A stretch of 64,000 nucleotides of DNA from Azospirillum sp. 412522 (lineage in GTDB: Bacteria; Pseudomonadota; Alphaproteobacteria; Azospirillales; Azospirillaceae), in the NCBI RefSeq assembly GCF_019805165.1, contig NZ_RWIJ01000015.1, forward strand, positions 1 through 64,000, given 5' to 3'. Positions 8,232 through 17,110 of this stretch are shown one piece after another. The notes under the pieces are model-generated. The model searched no databases. It had not been told where the DNA came from and saw only the letters and a list, made by a program, of their open reading frames with translations. Both the position numbers and the translations under genes were made by a program. Each line of letters begins with the position of its first letter. The first letter of the stretch is position 1.

Positions 8232-9611
8232 ATGGCCGGCATCGGCTTCGCGCTCCGCCGGCTGGCCCGGCGCGACGATCTGCTGGGCGTGCTGCAGGGC
8301 TATGCCCACTCCGCCTTCATCACGTCCGGTCCCTGGATGTTCACCATCCTGGCGCTGGCCGGCATCACGCTGTTCGGGCGCGATCTGGTGGGGATGGAGG
8401 AGCTGACGCTGTTCCGCGTGGTGGTGATCTACAATTTCTGCTTCTCGGTCGTGTTCACCGGGCCGCTGGTGCTGGTCGCGACCCGCTATCTCGCCGACGC
8501 CATCTATGCCAGGGAGGTGGAGGCCGCGCCCGGCATGCTGCTGGCGACCCTGGGGCTGGCCTATGGCATCGCCGGTCTGACCGCCGGACCCTTCTACCCG
8601 CTGTTCAGCGGCCTGCCGGTTCCGGTCATGCTGGGCGGGCTGGTGAACTTCTTCCTGGTCTGCGGCATCTGGGTGGTGTCGATCTTCCTGTCGGCGCTGA
8701 AGGACTATCTGGCGGTCACCGTCGCCTTCGGCGTCGGCATGGCCGCCGGCATGGCCGGCGCCGTGCTGCTGGGCGACCGCTTCGGCGCGGCGGGAATGGT
8801 CTGGGGCTTTTCCGCCGGGCTGGCGGTGATCCAGTTCGGGTTGATCGCCCGGGTGCTGGCGGAATATCCCCATCCCGTCGGCCGGCTGTTCTCCTTCCTC
8901 TCCTATTTCCGCAAATACGCCGATCTGGCGCTGATCGGCCTGTTCGCCAACGCGGCGGTGTGGACCGACAAGTGGATCATGTGGTTTGCGCCGGAGCGCG
9001 AGCTGGTGTCCGGCGCCATGGCGATCTACAGCGCCTATGACGGCGCCATGTTCATCGCCTACCTGACGACCCTGCCGGCGCTGACCCTGTTCACCGTCAA
9101 CATCGAGACCCGCTTCTTCGAGCATTACCAGGGCTTCTACCGCGACATCCAGAAGCACGCGACCTTCGACCAGATCGCCCGCAACCACCGCGCCATCATC
9201 GCCGCCCTGCTCGACAGCAGCCGCAACCTGATCATCCTCCAGGGGGCGGTCTGCGCCGTCTGCATCTTCCTGGCGCCCGCCATCGTCGGCGTCCTCGGCC
9301 TGCAGTACCAGCAGATCGGCATGTTCCGCTTCGGCGTGCTGGGCGCCTTCTTCCAGGTGATGTTCCTGTTCTGCACGGTGATCCTGGCCTATTTCGACCT
9401 GCGGGCGCGGAACCTGACGGTGCAGCTGGTCTATCTGGCGGCCAACGGCGGCTTCACCCTGCTGTTCAGCCGGATGGGCTTCCCCTGGTACGGCTACGGC
9501 TATTTCCTCAGCTCGCTGCTGGCCTTCCTGGTGGCCTATCTGATGGTGGCGGACGCCGTGCGGCGGTTGCCCTACTTCGCCTTCGTCGCCAACAACCCGT
9601 CGGTGCGATGA
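8232..9611 (+). CDS. pelG: PelG polytopic membrane transporter
   Basis: ATG 8232 lies one base after the pelF stop; 459 residues, matching the family. The start MAGIGFALRRLARRDDLLG is characteristic of PelG, followed by about twelve hydrophobic helices of the MOP (flippase-like) superfamily. It is thought to carry the growing Pel chain across the inner membrane and to anchor PelD, PelE and PelF. The end overlaps the next small gene by 4 nt. Confidence 0.93.
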   Translation: MAGIGFALRRLARRDDLLGVLQGYAHSAFITSGPWMFTILALAGITLFGRDLVGMEELTLFRVVVIYNFCFSVVFTGPLVLVATRYLADAIYAREVEAAPGMLLATLGLAYGIAGLTAGPFYPLFSGLPVPVMLGGLVNFFLVCGIWVVSIFLSALKDYLAVTVAFGVGMAAGMAGAVLLGDRFGAAGMVWGFSAGLAVIQFGLIARVLAEYPHPVGRLFSFLSYFRKYADLALIGLFANAAVWTDKWIMWFAPERELVSGAMAIYSAYDGAMFIAYLTTLPALTLFTVNIETRFFEHYQGFYRDIQKHATFDQIARNHRAIIAALLDSSRNLIILQGAVCAVCIFLAPAIVGVLGLQYQQIGMFRFGVLGAFFQVMFLFCTVILAYFDLRARNLTVQLVYLAANGGFTLLFSRMGFPWYGYGYFLSSLLAFLVAYLMVADAVRRLPYFAFVANNPSVR

Positions 9612-10069
9612 CCCGCCTTTCCGCCATTCTGCTGCTGGCCGTTCTGCTGGCTCCGGCCGCCGCCGGCGCGCAGGAGGTGCTGCGCACCGACCGCACCGAA
9701 CCCGGCCACCTGCGCCCGCCGTTCCGTGCCTACGAACCGCCGCCGCCCGGCCACGAGCCGCGCCTGCGCCGCACCGAAAGCCGCCGCGTCTACAGCCTGC
9801 CGCAGGGGTTGAAGGGATTCGCCACGCTGGACCGCACCCTGTCGCACCTGTGTAAGCGCGGCGCCTTCCTGCAACAGATCGACGGCCTCTATTGGGCGGC
9901 GACGCCTGACGTCCGCTATGGCGTCGCCTTTTCCGGCGGCGCCAACCTGATCGACCCGCAGAACCGCCGCCAGCCCGGTAAGGTCTATTTCTTCCGCAAC
10001 CAGGACAGCCGTTGCGACGTCTGGATCGGCGATCAGGCGAAGCTGATGCCGCACTATGTCGGCGGTTAG
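9608..10069 (+). CDS. Small exported protein coupled to pelG, unknown function
   Basis: The 153-residue product starts at ATG 9608 inside the end of pelG (ATGA overlap), so it belongs to the pel operon. It has a clean signal peptide (MTRLSAILLLAVLLAPAAAGA) and a proline/arginine-rich mature N-terminus (RPPFRAYEPPPPGHEPRLRR). A small globular part follows, with two cysteines (in SHLCKRG and DSRCDVW) that could form a disulfide. It is not one of the PelA-G proteins and I do not recognise the family. Position and export suggest a periplasmic accessory of Pel export or modification; this is inference. Confidence 0.75.
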   Translation: MTRLSAILLLAVLLAPAAAGAQEVLRTDRTEPGHLRPPFRAYEPPPPGHEPRLRRTESRRVYSLPQGLKGFATLDRTLSHLCKRGAFLQQIDGLYWAATPDVRYGVAFSGGANLIDPQNRRQPGKVYFFRNQDSRCDVWIGDQAKLMPHYVGG

Positions 10070-10540
10070 CCGCCTCTCGCGACGCTTTCATGAATAACCG
10101 GTAATGCGCGCTCCGCTCCCTTGACCTTGGCCGGTGATGGGAGTAGAGCGGCTGCATCGTCACCGCATGATCGCTCGCGCCGCCCTCCATTCCGGACCGG
10201 CGGCCCGACCGAGAAGGCAAGAGATGGACAGCCCCAGTAGTCGATCTATTCCCGCATTCCCGTCGATGCTGATCGCCGGCTGACCCGCTCCTCAAGGTCT
10301 GCCCGCGGCCCGGCATTTTCGGGCCGATCAGAGGTGGACCATGGTGAAGTTCCTCACCAGCCGAATTCCCGTGCGCCCTCGCCGTGCCGGAGGCCGATGC
10401 CTCCGCATGACCGGTGACCTGCGCCCGCCCAGTCGCTGATCCCGAACCGCTCCTTTTGAAAACCCCGCCGGCGCCTTTCCGGCGCCGCTACCGCCTTGTC
10501 TGCCGGACGGCCCCGCCCTGGGGCCGCGGGATGGAATGCC
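10070..10540 (+). promoter_or_regulatory. 471-nt gene-free leader with three perfect hairpins
   Basis: No convincing coding sequence lies here. Three perfect 7-bp stems follow one another: CGGCCCG/CGGGCCG (10306-10312, 10320-10326, loop GCATTTT); CGGAGGC/GCCTCCG (10388-10394, 10399-10405, 4-nt loop); CGGCGCC/GGCGCCG (10469-10475, 10481-10487, loop TTTCC). None is followed by a T-run, so they are not textbook terminators. The stretch must hold the end of the pel transcript and the promoter of the ABC transporter, and may be a structured mRNA leader. No known riboswitch class could be assigned by eye. Confidence 0.45.
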
Positions 10541-12301
10541 ATGGTCTGGATCAACACGAACATTTCGGTGAAGGCGGCCGACGCCGCGCCGAACCGGTGG
10601 GACGTCGTCGCCCTGCCGCTGGTCATCGGCCTGCTGGCGCTGGCCGCCGTCGGCGGCCACCAGATGACGCTGCCGCTCGGCAGCGTCGAGGAGGTCCCGG
10701 TCACCCTGGACCCCTGGATGCTGCCGGAATACGCCCTGCGCTCGACCCTGAGGATGCTGGCGGCGATGGCGGCGTCGCTGGTCTTCACCTTCACCTACGC
10801 CACGCTGGCGGCCAAGAGCCGGCGGGCCGGCATGCTGCTCATCCCGGTGCTGGACGTGCTGCAGTCGGTGCCGGTGCTGGGATACATCTCCTTCACCGTC
10901 GTCTTCTTCCTGGGCCTGTTCCCGGGCAGCGTCCTGGGGGCGGAGTGCGCGGCGGTCTTCGCCATCTTCACCAGCCAGGCCTGGAACATGGCCTTCAGCT
11001 TCTACCAGTCGCTGCGCACGGTGCCGCGCGACCTCGACGAAGCGGCGACCGGCTTCGGCTTTTCCGGCTGGCAGCGCTTCTGGACGCTGGAAGCGCCCTA
11101 CGCCGCGCCCGGACTGGTGTGGAACATGATGATGTCGATGTCCGGCGGCTGGTTCTTCGTCGTCGCGTCGGAGGCGATCACCGTCGGCGACCGCAGCATC
11201 ACGCTGCCCGGCATCGGCTCCTATCTGGCCATGGCGATCGACGGGCGGCGGCTGGATGCCGTCGCCTGGGCGGTGCTGGCGATGCTGCTCGTCATCCTGG
11301 TCTACGACCAGCTGCTGTTCCGCCCGCTGGTCGCCTGGGCCGACAAGTTCCGCGTGGAGACGACCGGGGCGCAGGAGGTGCCGGACTCCTGGCTGCTCGC
11401 CCTGTTCCAGCGCACCCGCTTCTTCCGCGCCGCCTTCGCGCCGTTCGGCCGGCTGCTCGGCCGGCTGGCCTGGCTGCGCCCGTCGGCCGGCGGCAAGGCA
11501 CGTGCCCCGGCGAGCCTGACACGGGCACTCGGCGGACTGTGTGTGCGGGTGCCGGCGCGGGCCGTCGACGGACTGTGGTATCTGGTTCTCGCGGCGGCCG
11601 GGGCTTGGTCCGGCTGGTCGATGATCGCCTTCGTCGCGGCCGGCGCCGGCTGGGGCGACGTCGGCACGGCGCTGCTGCTGGGCTGCGCCACGCTGCTGCG
11701 GGTGATCGTGCTGATCCTGCTGGCGACCCTGGTCTGGGTGCCGCTGGGCGTCCTGATCGGCCTGCGCCCGCGGCTGGCGGAGAAGGTCCAGCCGGCGGCG
11801 CAGTTCCTCGCCGCCTTCCCGGCCAATTTGCTGTTCCCGGTGGCGGTCGTCACCATCCTGCGCTTCGACCTGAACCCCGACGTCTGGCTAAGCCCGCTGA
11901 TGATCCTGGGCACCCAGTGGTACATCCTGTTCAACGTGGTGGCCGGCGCCACCGCCTTCCCCAGCGACCTGAAGGAGGCGGCGGCCAGCTTCCGCATCCG
12001 CGGCTGGCAGTGGTGGCGCGACGTCATGCTGCCGGGCGTCTTCCCCTACTACGTCACCGGGGCGGTCACCGCGTCGGGCGGGTCGTGGAACGCCAGCATC
12101 GTCGCCGAGGCGGTGAACTGGGGCGATACCCGGCTGGCCGCCCACGGGCTGGGAAGCTACATCGCCGAGGCCACCGCGGCCGGCGACTATCCGCGCATTG
12201 TGCTGGGCATCGCCGTCATGTCGCTGTTCGTCACCCTGTTCAACCGTCTGCTGTGGCGTCCGCTCTATGCGTTCGCCGAGCGCCGCCTGCGCCTCGCCTG
12301 A
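10541..12301 (+). CDS. NitT/TauT-type ABC transporter permease, two permease modules in one chain
   Basis: ATG 10541 gives 586 residues, about twice the length of a single NitT/TauT permease. Two binding-protein-dependent permease modules are visible, each with its EAA-like cytoplasmic loop that docks the ATPase: 'DLDEAATGFGFSGWQRFW' in the first half and 'DLKEAAASFRIRGWQWWRDV' in the second. About twelve membrane helices are spread over both halves, with a hydrophilic linker around 'PSAGGKARAPASLTRALGG'. It is followed after 14 nt by its ATPase gene. No solute-binding protein gene lies within the window, so the substrate cannot be told. Confidence 0.88.
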   Translation: MVWINTNISVKAADAAPNRWDVVALPLVIGLLALAAVGGHQMTLPLGSVEEVPVTLDPWMLPEYALRSTLRMLAAMAASLVFTFTYATLAAKSRRAGMLLIPVLDVLQSVPVLGYISFTVVFFLGLFPGSVLGAECAAVFAIFTSQAWNMAFSFYQSLRTVPRDLDEAATGFGFSGWQRFWTLEAPYAAPGLVWNMMMSMSGGWFFVVASEAITVGDRSITLPGIGSYLAMAIDGRRLDAVAWAVLAMLLVILVYDQLLFRPLVAWADKFRVETTGAQEVPDSWLLALFQRTRFFRAAFAPFGRLLGRLAWLRPSAGGKARAPASLTRALGGLCVRVPARAVDGLWYLVLAAAGAWSGWSMIAFVAAGAGWGDVGTALLLGCATLLRVIVLILLATLVWVPLGVLIGLRPRLAEKVQPAAQFLAAFPANLLFPVAVVTILRFDLNPDVWLSPLMILGTQWYILFNVVAGATAFPSDLKEAAASFRIRGWQWWRDVMLPGVFPYYVTGAVTASGGSWNASIVAEAVNWGDTRLAAHGLGSYIAEATAAGDYPRIVLGIAVMSLFVTLFNRLLWRPLYAFAERRLRLA

Positions 12302-12315
12302 GGAGGACCCTGCCC

Positions 12316-13623
12316 ATGCTGAACACCCGCGACACCACCCTCTTCGAGCTAAACGGCGTCCGCCAGGCCTATGCCAAGCCGTCGGGGCAGGATTACGTCG
12401 TGCTCGACGATGTCGCCCTGACCCTGCGCGACGGCGAGATCGTCGGGCTGCTCGGCCGCTCCGGCTCCGGCAAGTCGACGCTGCTGCGCATCGTCGCCGG
12501 GCTGGTCAAGCCGACCGGCGGCTCCGTCCGCCACCATGGCGAGGCGGTCGCCGGGCCGACCGACGGGGTGGCGATGGTCTTCCAGACCTTCGCCCTGTTC
12601 CCCTGGCTGACGGTGTGGGAGAACGTGATGGCCGGGCTGAAGGCCAAGGGCGTGCCCGCCCGGGAAGCTGAGGCGCGGACCGAGGAGGCCATCGACCTGA
12701 TCGGCCTGTCCGGCTTCGAATCCGCCTATCCCAAGGAGCTGTCGGGCGGCATGCGCCAGCGGGTCGGCTTCGCCCGCGCGCTGGTGGTCCATCCGGAAAT
12801 CCTGCTGATGGACGAGCCCTTCTCGGCGCTCGACGTGCTGACGGCGGAGACGCTGCGCACCGACCTGCTCGATTTGTGGATGGAGCGGCGGCTGCCGATC
12901 AAGTCGATCCTGATGGTCACCCACAACATCGAGGAGGCGGTGCTGATGTGCGACCGCATCCTGGTCTTCTCGTCCAATCCCGGCCGGGTGGCGGCGGAGA
13001 TCCGGGTCGACATTCCCCATCCCCGCAACCGCCTCGATCCGCAGTTCCGCGCCATGGTCGACGACATCTACGGCCGGATGACCGCGCGCAAGCCGCTGGG
13101 GGCGGTCTCGCCGGAGGCGAAGCAGCCGCCGGCCCATGCCGTGCCGCTGGAGCATGTATCCACCAACCTGCTGGCCGGCCTGCTGGAGACGCTGGCCTCC
13201 CCCGCCTATCACGGCCGGGCCGACCTGCCGCATCTGGCGGCAGGGCTGCAGCACGAGATCGACGACCTCTTTCCCATCGCCGAGACGCTGCAGATGCTGG
13301 GCTTCGCCGAGGTGGCGGAGGGCGACATCCACCTGACCGAACCGGGTCGGCTGTTCGCCGAGTCCGGCCTGGAGGACCGCAAGCGGCTGTTCGCGGAGCA
13401 TCTGATCCGCTACGTCCCGCTGGCTGCCCACATCCACGGCCTGCTGAAGGAATCGGCCGCCCAGCATGTCCCGAGCAGCCGCATCCGGGCCGAGCTGGAG
13501 CCGTTCATGAGCGAGACCTATGCCGAGGAGACGCTGAAGGCGGTGACGAGCTGGGCGCGCTATGCCGAGCTGTTCACCTACGACGACGAAACCGAGGCCT
13601 TCATCTTCGAGGATGCCAACTGA
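12316..13623 (+). CDS. ABC transporter ATPase with C-terminal AAA-associated domain
   Basis: ATG 12316 is preceded by AGGAGG at 12301-12306; the frame is open far upstream, but that part lies over the permease. Residues 1-about 270 form a NitT/TauT-type ATPase: Walker A GRSGSGKST, Q-loop 'FQTFALFPW', signature LSGGMRQR, Walker B LLMDEP, and the H-loop VTHN. The remaining 165 residues form the 'AAA-associated' C-terminal domain seen in a subclass of nitrate/sulfonate-like ATPases. It includes a winged-helix-like stretch ('LLAGLLETLASPAYHGRADL'), probably regulatory. It works with the preceding double permease. Confidence 0.9.
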   Translation: MLNTRDTTLFELNGVRQAYAKPSGQDYVVLDDVALTLRDGEIVGLLGRSGSGKSTLLRIVAGLVKPTGGSVRHHGEAVAGPTDGVAMVFQTFALFPWLTVWENVMAGLKAKGVPAREAEARTEEAIDLIGLSGFESAYPKELSGGMRQRVGFARALVVHPEILLMDEPFSALDVLTAETLRTDLLDLWMERRLPIKSILMVTHNIEEAVLMCDRILVFSSNPGRVAAEIRVDIPHPRNRLDPQFRAMVDDIYGRMTARKPLGAVSPEAKQPPAHAVPLEHVSTNLLAGLLETLASPAYHGRADLPHLAAGLQHEIDDLFPIAETLQMLGFAEVAEGDIHLTEPGRLFAESGLEDRKRLFAEHLIRYVPLAAHIHGLLKESAAQHVPSSRIRAELEPFMSETYAEETLKAVTSWARYAELFTYDDETEAFIFEDAN

Positions 13624-13643
13624 TCAGGTGGAGACGCGGGCAG

Positions 13644-15095
13644 TCAGCCGACGGTCCCCACCGTCTGGCAGACATGCTTCAGCTCGGTGAAATCGGCGAA
13701 GGCGTCGTAGCCGTGCAGGCGGCCCAGCCCGCTTTGCCGATAGCCGCCGGTTTCCGCCTCGGCGAACAGGCGGTTGTGGTCGTTGATCCAGACGGTCCCG
13801 TTGCGCAAGGCCCGTGCCGTGCGCAGCGCCCGGGCGCCGTCGCGGGTCCAGACGCTGGCCGACAGGCCGAACACGGTGTTGTTGGCCTTGGCCACCGCCT
13901 CCGCCTCGGTCTCGAAACGCTCCAGCACGACGAAGGGGCCGAAGATCTCGTCCTGGCAGAAGAAGGCGGACGGATCGTCGTGCGCCACCAGCGATGGGGT
14001 GAGGAACGACGCGGCGGCCGGGCTGTCCGCCGGCACGCCGCCGCGCAGCAGCACCTCGTCGCAGGAATCGAAGGCCCGTTCGACCTGAGTCTGCACCTGG
14101 TCGCGCGCCGGCCGGTCGATCAGGGGTCCCATCCGGATCGCCGGATCGAGCCCGTTCCCCACGGTCATGGCCGCCAGCGCCGCCCGCAGATGCGTCTTCA
14201 TCGCGTCGAAGGCCGAGGCATGGACCAGCACCCGGCGGGCGGCGGTGCATTGCTGGCCGGAGATGATGGTGGCGGCGGTGGCGATGCGCGCCGCCGTCTC
14301 CGCCGGATCGGCGTCGGGGAAAACGACGCAGCAGCTCTTGCCGCCCAGCTCCAGCGACAGCTTCTTCATGGTGTCCGCCGCCGCGACCATGATGCGCTTG
14401 CCGGTGGCGGTCGAGCCGGTGAAGCTGACCACGTCGATCAGCGGCGAGTCGACCAGACGGGCGGCGGCGGCATGGCCGGTCTCGCTGACCATGTTGCAGA
14501 CGCCGCGGGGCAGGCCGGGGACCTCGGACAGGGCGCGCAGGAAGGCGGCGGTCAGCAGGGTGGTCTGCGCCGCCGGCTTGACCACGACGGTGCAGCCGCA
14601 GGCCAGCGCCGGGCCGATGGCCCGCGCCAGCAGCACCGCCGGCGCGTTCCACGGGATGATCAGCGCCGCCACGCCGGCCGGTTCGCGCAGCATGGTGGAG
14701 AGGACGCCCGGCTCGACCTCCAGCACATGGCCGGGAACATGGCGGGCGAGGCCGCCATAATAGCGGATTTCCGAAATGGCGCCGGCGATCTCGCCCCGCG
14801 ACTGGGCGATGGCCTTGCCGTTCTCCAGCGTCAGCAGGCGGGCGAGATCCTCGGCCTGCGCGTCGAGCCTGTCGGCCCAGCCGAACAGGATGGATTGGCG
14901 CAGCCGCGGATTCTGTGCCCAATCGGGCCGCTCGAAGGCCGCATGCGCGGCGGCGATGGCGGCCTCGGCCTCGGCACGCCCGCCCTCGGCGGCATGGCCG
15001 ACGACGCTGCCGTCGGCCGGGTTGATGCTGGCGAAGCGGTCGGTGCCGGGCACCCACGCGCCGTCGATCCAATGCCGGCTGTCCAGGTTGGTCAC
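13644..15095 (-). CDS. NAD(P)-dependent aldehyde dehydrogenase
   Basis: I prefer GTG 15095 as start because GGGAGGA (complement of 15101-15107) sits 5 nt before it. This gives 483 residues, the usual family length. An in-frame ATG at 15128 would add 11 residues but has no ribosome site. Family motifs: 'IIPWNAP', 'FTGSTATGKRI', the catalytic Glu in 'LELGGKS' (about 249) and the nucleophilic Cys in 'SGQQCTA' (about 283). It oxidises an aldehyde to its acid. Beside the LysR/UbiX genes and facing the TPP/FMN enzyme operon, a furfural-type or benzaldehyde-type substrate is plausible, but the sequence alone does not decide. Confidence 0.92.
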   Translation of the reverse strand: MTNLDSRHWIDGAWVPGTDRFASINPADGSVVGHAAEGGRAEAEAAIAAAHAAFERPDWAQNPRLRQSILFGWADRLDAQAEDLARLLTLENGKAIAQSRGEIAGAISEIRYYGGLARHVPGHVLEVEPGVLSTMLREPAGVAALIIPWNAPAVLLARAIGPALACGCTVVVKPAAQTTLLTAAFLRALSEVPGLPRGVCNMVSETGHAAAARLVDSPLIDVVSFTGSTATGKRIMVAAADTMKKLSLELGGKSCCVVFPDADPAETAARIATAATIISGQQCTAARRVLVHASAFDAMKTHLRAALAAMTVGNGLDPAIRMGPLIDRPARDQVQTQVERAFDSCDEVLLRGGVPADSPAAASFLTPSLVAHDDPSAFFCQDEIFGPFVVLERFETEAEAVAKANNTVFGLSASVWTRDGARALRTARALRNGTVWINDHNRLFAEAETGGYRQSGLGRLHGYDAFADFTELKHVCQTVGTVG

Positions 15096-15136
15096 CGCTA
15101 TCCTCCCATGCTCGTTGGACGTTTTCATTGCGAGGG

Positions 15137-15155
15137 GCGCGCAGGACCTGCGCGC
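15137..15155. promoter_or_regulatory. Perfect 19-bp palindrome upstream of the aldehyde dehydrogenase gene
   Basis: GCGCGCAGGACCTGCGCGC has two 9-bp arms around a single central A. It sits about 40 nt upstream of the preferred start of the aldehyde dehydrogenase, in the short gap before the LysR gene. It could be an operator or, in RNA, a hairpin ending the LysR transcript; no T-run follows on either strand. Confidence 0.45.
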
Positions 15156-15224
15156 GCTCCTCTCCGTCGCCAGCTAATCCCCGGAGGTCCTGTCAAGGCA
15201 AATAGTCTATTCTAATCAATGGGA

Positions 15225-16175
15225 TCACTTTGCCTGATGGCTCTCGGCGGCGGCTTGGGACGCGCCCAGATGCGCGCCGGGGCGCGCCGCCTCGATCAGG
15301 CGTTCGTTCATGGTCTCCATGAAGCGGACGGCGGCGAGGCTGAGCGGCCGCCGCGGGTGGTGGAGCCAGGCGAGCGTGCGGACGATCGTCGGCTCCACGA
15401 TCGGCGTCGCCCGCAGGGTGCCGTCGGCCAGGCCGCGGTGGACGGCAATGCTGGGCAGCACGGTGACCCAGTCGGTGCGCGCGACCAGTTCGGCGATGGA
15501 GATCAGGGTGTCGATCTCCAGCTGGGGTTTCAGGTCGATGCCCTGGGCCTCGGCGGCCTGCTCCAGCACCGCCCGCAGCCCGTGCCGCTTGGACGGGATG
15601 ACCAGGCGGAACTGCGCGAGGTCGCTGAGCCGCACCGTGTCGGGCAGGGGTGGCGGCTGGGCGGAGCCGCTGACCAGCACCATCTCCTCGTTCAGGATGT
15701 CCGTGGTTTCCAGCGCCAGCCGCTTGCGCGGCCGGTTGATCACCGCGATGTCGAGCTGGCCGGAGGTCACCTGCTCCACGAAGGTGGCGGTGTAGCCGTC
15801 GGCGACGCTCAGCTCCACGCTGGGATACTGGTTGGAGAAGATCTCGATCGTCCGCGACAGCACCGACTGGGTGACCGAGGCGATCAGGCCGATGGAGACC
15901 TGGCCGGAGATGCGGCCGGCCAGATTGCCGATCTCCTGCTTGGCGGCGGCGATGTCGCGCAGGATCGGCAGGAACAGCCGGAACATGGTTCGGCCCGCCG
16001 CCGTCGGGATCATGCCCTGCGGGCTGCGCTCGAACAGCTTCTCGCCGAGTTCGGCCTCCAGCTTGGCGATCTGCATGCTCAGCGCCGGCTGCACGACGTT
16101 CAGCCGGCGCGCCGCGCGGGTCACGTTGCCTTCCTCGTACAGGCACATGAAGTACTGGAGCTGGCGCAGGTCCAT
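15225..16175 (-). CDS. LysR-family transcriptional regulator (HmfR1-like position)
   Basis: The 316-residue protein starts at ATG 16175, sharing one base with the ubiX stop (TGATG). It has a classic N-terminal winged helix ('MDLRQLQYFMCLYEEGNVTR', then 'RRLNVVQPALSMQIAKLE') and a periplasmic-binding-like effector domain of about 220 residues. Its partner UbiX suggests it controls the decarboxylase genes and the divergent operon. A LysR regulator is known beside the furan-degradation genes of Cupriavidus (HmfR1), but the equivalence here is inferred. Candidate binding sites lie in the divergent intergenic region. Confidence 0.9.
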   Translation of the reverse strand: MDLRQLQYFMCLYEEGNVTRAARRLNVVQPALSMQIAKLEAELGEKLFERSPQGMIPTAAGRTMFRLFLPILRDIAAAKQEIGNLAGRISGQVSIGLIASVTQSVLSRTIEIFSNQYPSVELSVADGYTATFVEQVTSGQLDIAVINRPRKRLALETTDILNEEMVLVSGSAQPPPLPDTVRLSDLAQFRLVIPSKRHGLRAVLEQAAEAQGIDLKPQLEIDTLISIAELVARTDWVTVLPSIAVHRGLADGTLRATPIVEPTIVRTLAWLHHPRRPLSLAAVRFMETMNERLIEAARPGAHLGASQAAAESHQAK

Positions 16176-16864
16176 CAAACGCTCTCGCTCGGCTGGTCGG
16201 CCGGGGTCTGGCGGGCAGGGGAACGGCCGGACCGGCGCGCGGCTTCTCCCCAGCGCCGCACCCGTCCGCTGTCCAGGTCGAACAGGTCCAGCACCCGGCC
16301 GACCGTGTGGTCGATCAGGTCGTCCAGCCCGTCCGGCTTGGCGTAGAAGGCCGGGACCGGCGGAGCGATGATCGCGCCCATCTCGGCCAGGGCGGTCATC
16401 GTGCGCAGATGGCCGAGATGGAGCGGCGTCTCGCGCACCATCAGCACCAGCCGGCGCCGCTCCTTCAGCACGACGTCGGCCGCCCGGCTCAGCAGGCCGG
16501 TCGTGGTGCCGCAGGCGATGTCGGACATGCTGCGCATGGAACAGGGCGCCACCACCATGCCCATCGTCCGGAACGAGCCGGAGGAGATCGACGCCGCGAT
16601 GTCGTCCGCCGGATGGGCGACGCTGGCGAGCGCGCGGACCTCGGCGATCTTCCAGTCGGTCTCCATGGCGATGGTGACCTCCGCCGATCGGGTCAGCACC
16701 AGATGCGTCTCGATCTCCAGCGCCCGCAGGGTCTGCAGCATCCGGATTCCGTACACGACGCCCGACGCGCCGGAAATGCCGACGATCAGCCGTTGCGGCG
16801 CCGCAGGGCGCGGACGCCAGTCCGGACCTGTGCCGTGGTGCGGCGTATCGGCGGACATCTCCAT
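16175..16864 (-). CDS. ubiX: UbiX-family flavin prenyltransferase
   Basis: The 229-residue protein has the flavoprotein-fold start 'LIVGISGASGVVYGIRML' (near residue 26), the Ser-rich phosphate region 'SISSGSFRTMGMVVAPCSM' and the C-terminal 'APPVPAFY' typical of UbiX/Pad1. The family joins dimethylallyl phosphate to FMN to make prenylated FMN, the cofactor of UbiD decarboxylases; a UbiD gene lies at 21817. It is longer than usual at both ends: about 25 residues before the fold, and an Arg-rich tail after 'YAKPDGLDDLIDHTVGRVLD'. It is followed by, and coupled to, the LysR gene. In furan degraders the equivalent is HmfG. Confidence 0.9.
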   Translation of the reverse strand: MEMSADTPHHGTGPDWRPRPAAPQRLIVGISGASGVVYGIRMLQTLRALEIETHLVLTRSAEVTIAMETDWKIAEVRALASVAHPADDIAASISSGSFRTMGMVVAPCSMRSMSDIACGTTTGLLSRAADVVLKERRRLVLMVRETPLHLGHLRTMTALAEMGAIIAPPVPAFYAKPDGLDDLIDHTVGRVLDLFDLDSGRVRRWGEAARRSGRSPARQTPADQPSESV

Positions 16865-16960
16865 CGGTCGGCATCCTCATCCTGGTCGGTCGCCGCCCGC
16901 AGGTTGGGGGCACGGCTTGCTGCCGGACTATGGTGGAACCGAGGTCCCATCACAAATAAT

Positions 16961-16976
16961 GATTGGGAATGCTGAT
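16961..16976 (+). promoter_or_regulatory. Operator-like site 1 (16-bp repeat)
   Basis: GATTGGGAATGCTGAT. The same 16-mer with two mismatches occurs in inverted orientation at 17111-17126. Lies on the ubiX-proximal side of the divergent region. Confidence 0.55.
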
Positions 16977-17110
16977 TATCATAAAAACTGATGGAGAGGC
17001 AGGAGCATGGTGGAAGCCTGTTGCATCCGGGCATGGGCAATGATCCGGAAATCCATCAGTCAGGCATGTGATCAAATCGGATGATCGGGCCGATGATTTT
17101 AAATTATTTG

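Noticed and set aside
10131-10306. GGGAGTAG-containing stretch resembling the start of the yybP-ykoY manganese riboswitch
   Set aside because: The matching 3' element with GAGACC/AAGACC is absent and the P1 stem cannot be drawn; downstream genes are not typical targets.
10414-13623. 1069-codon fusion of permease region and ATPase in one frame
   Set aside because: The first 634 codons are the wrong frame of the permease gene; the ATPase has its own AGGAGG and ATG at 12316.
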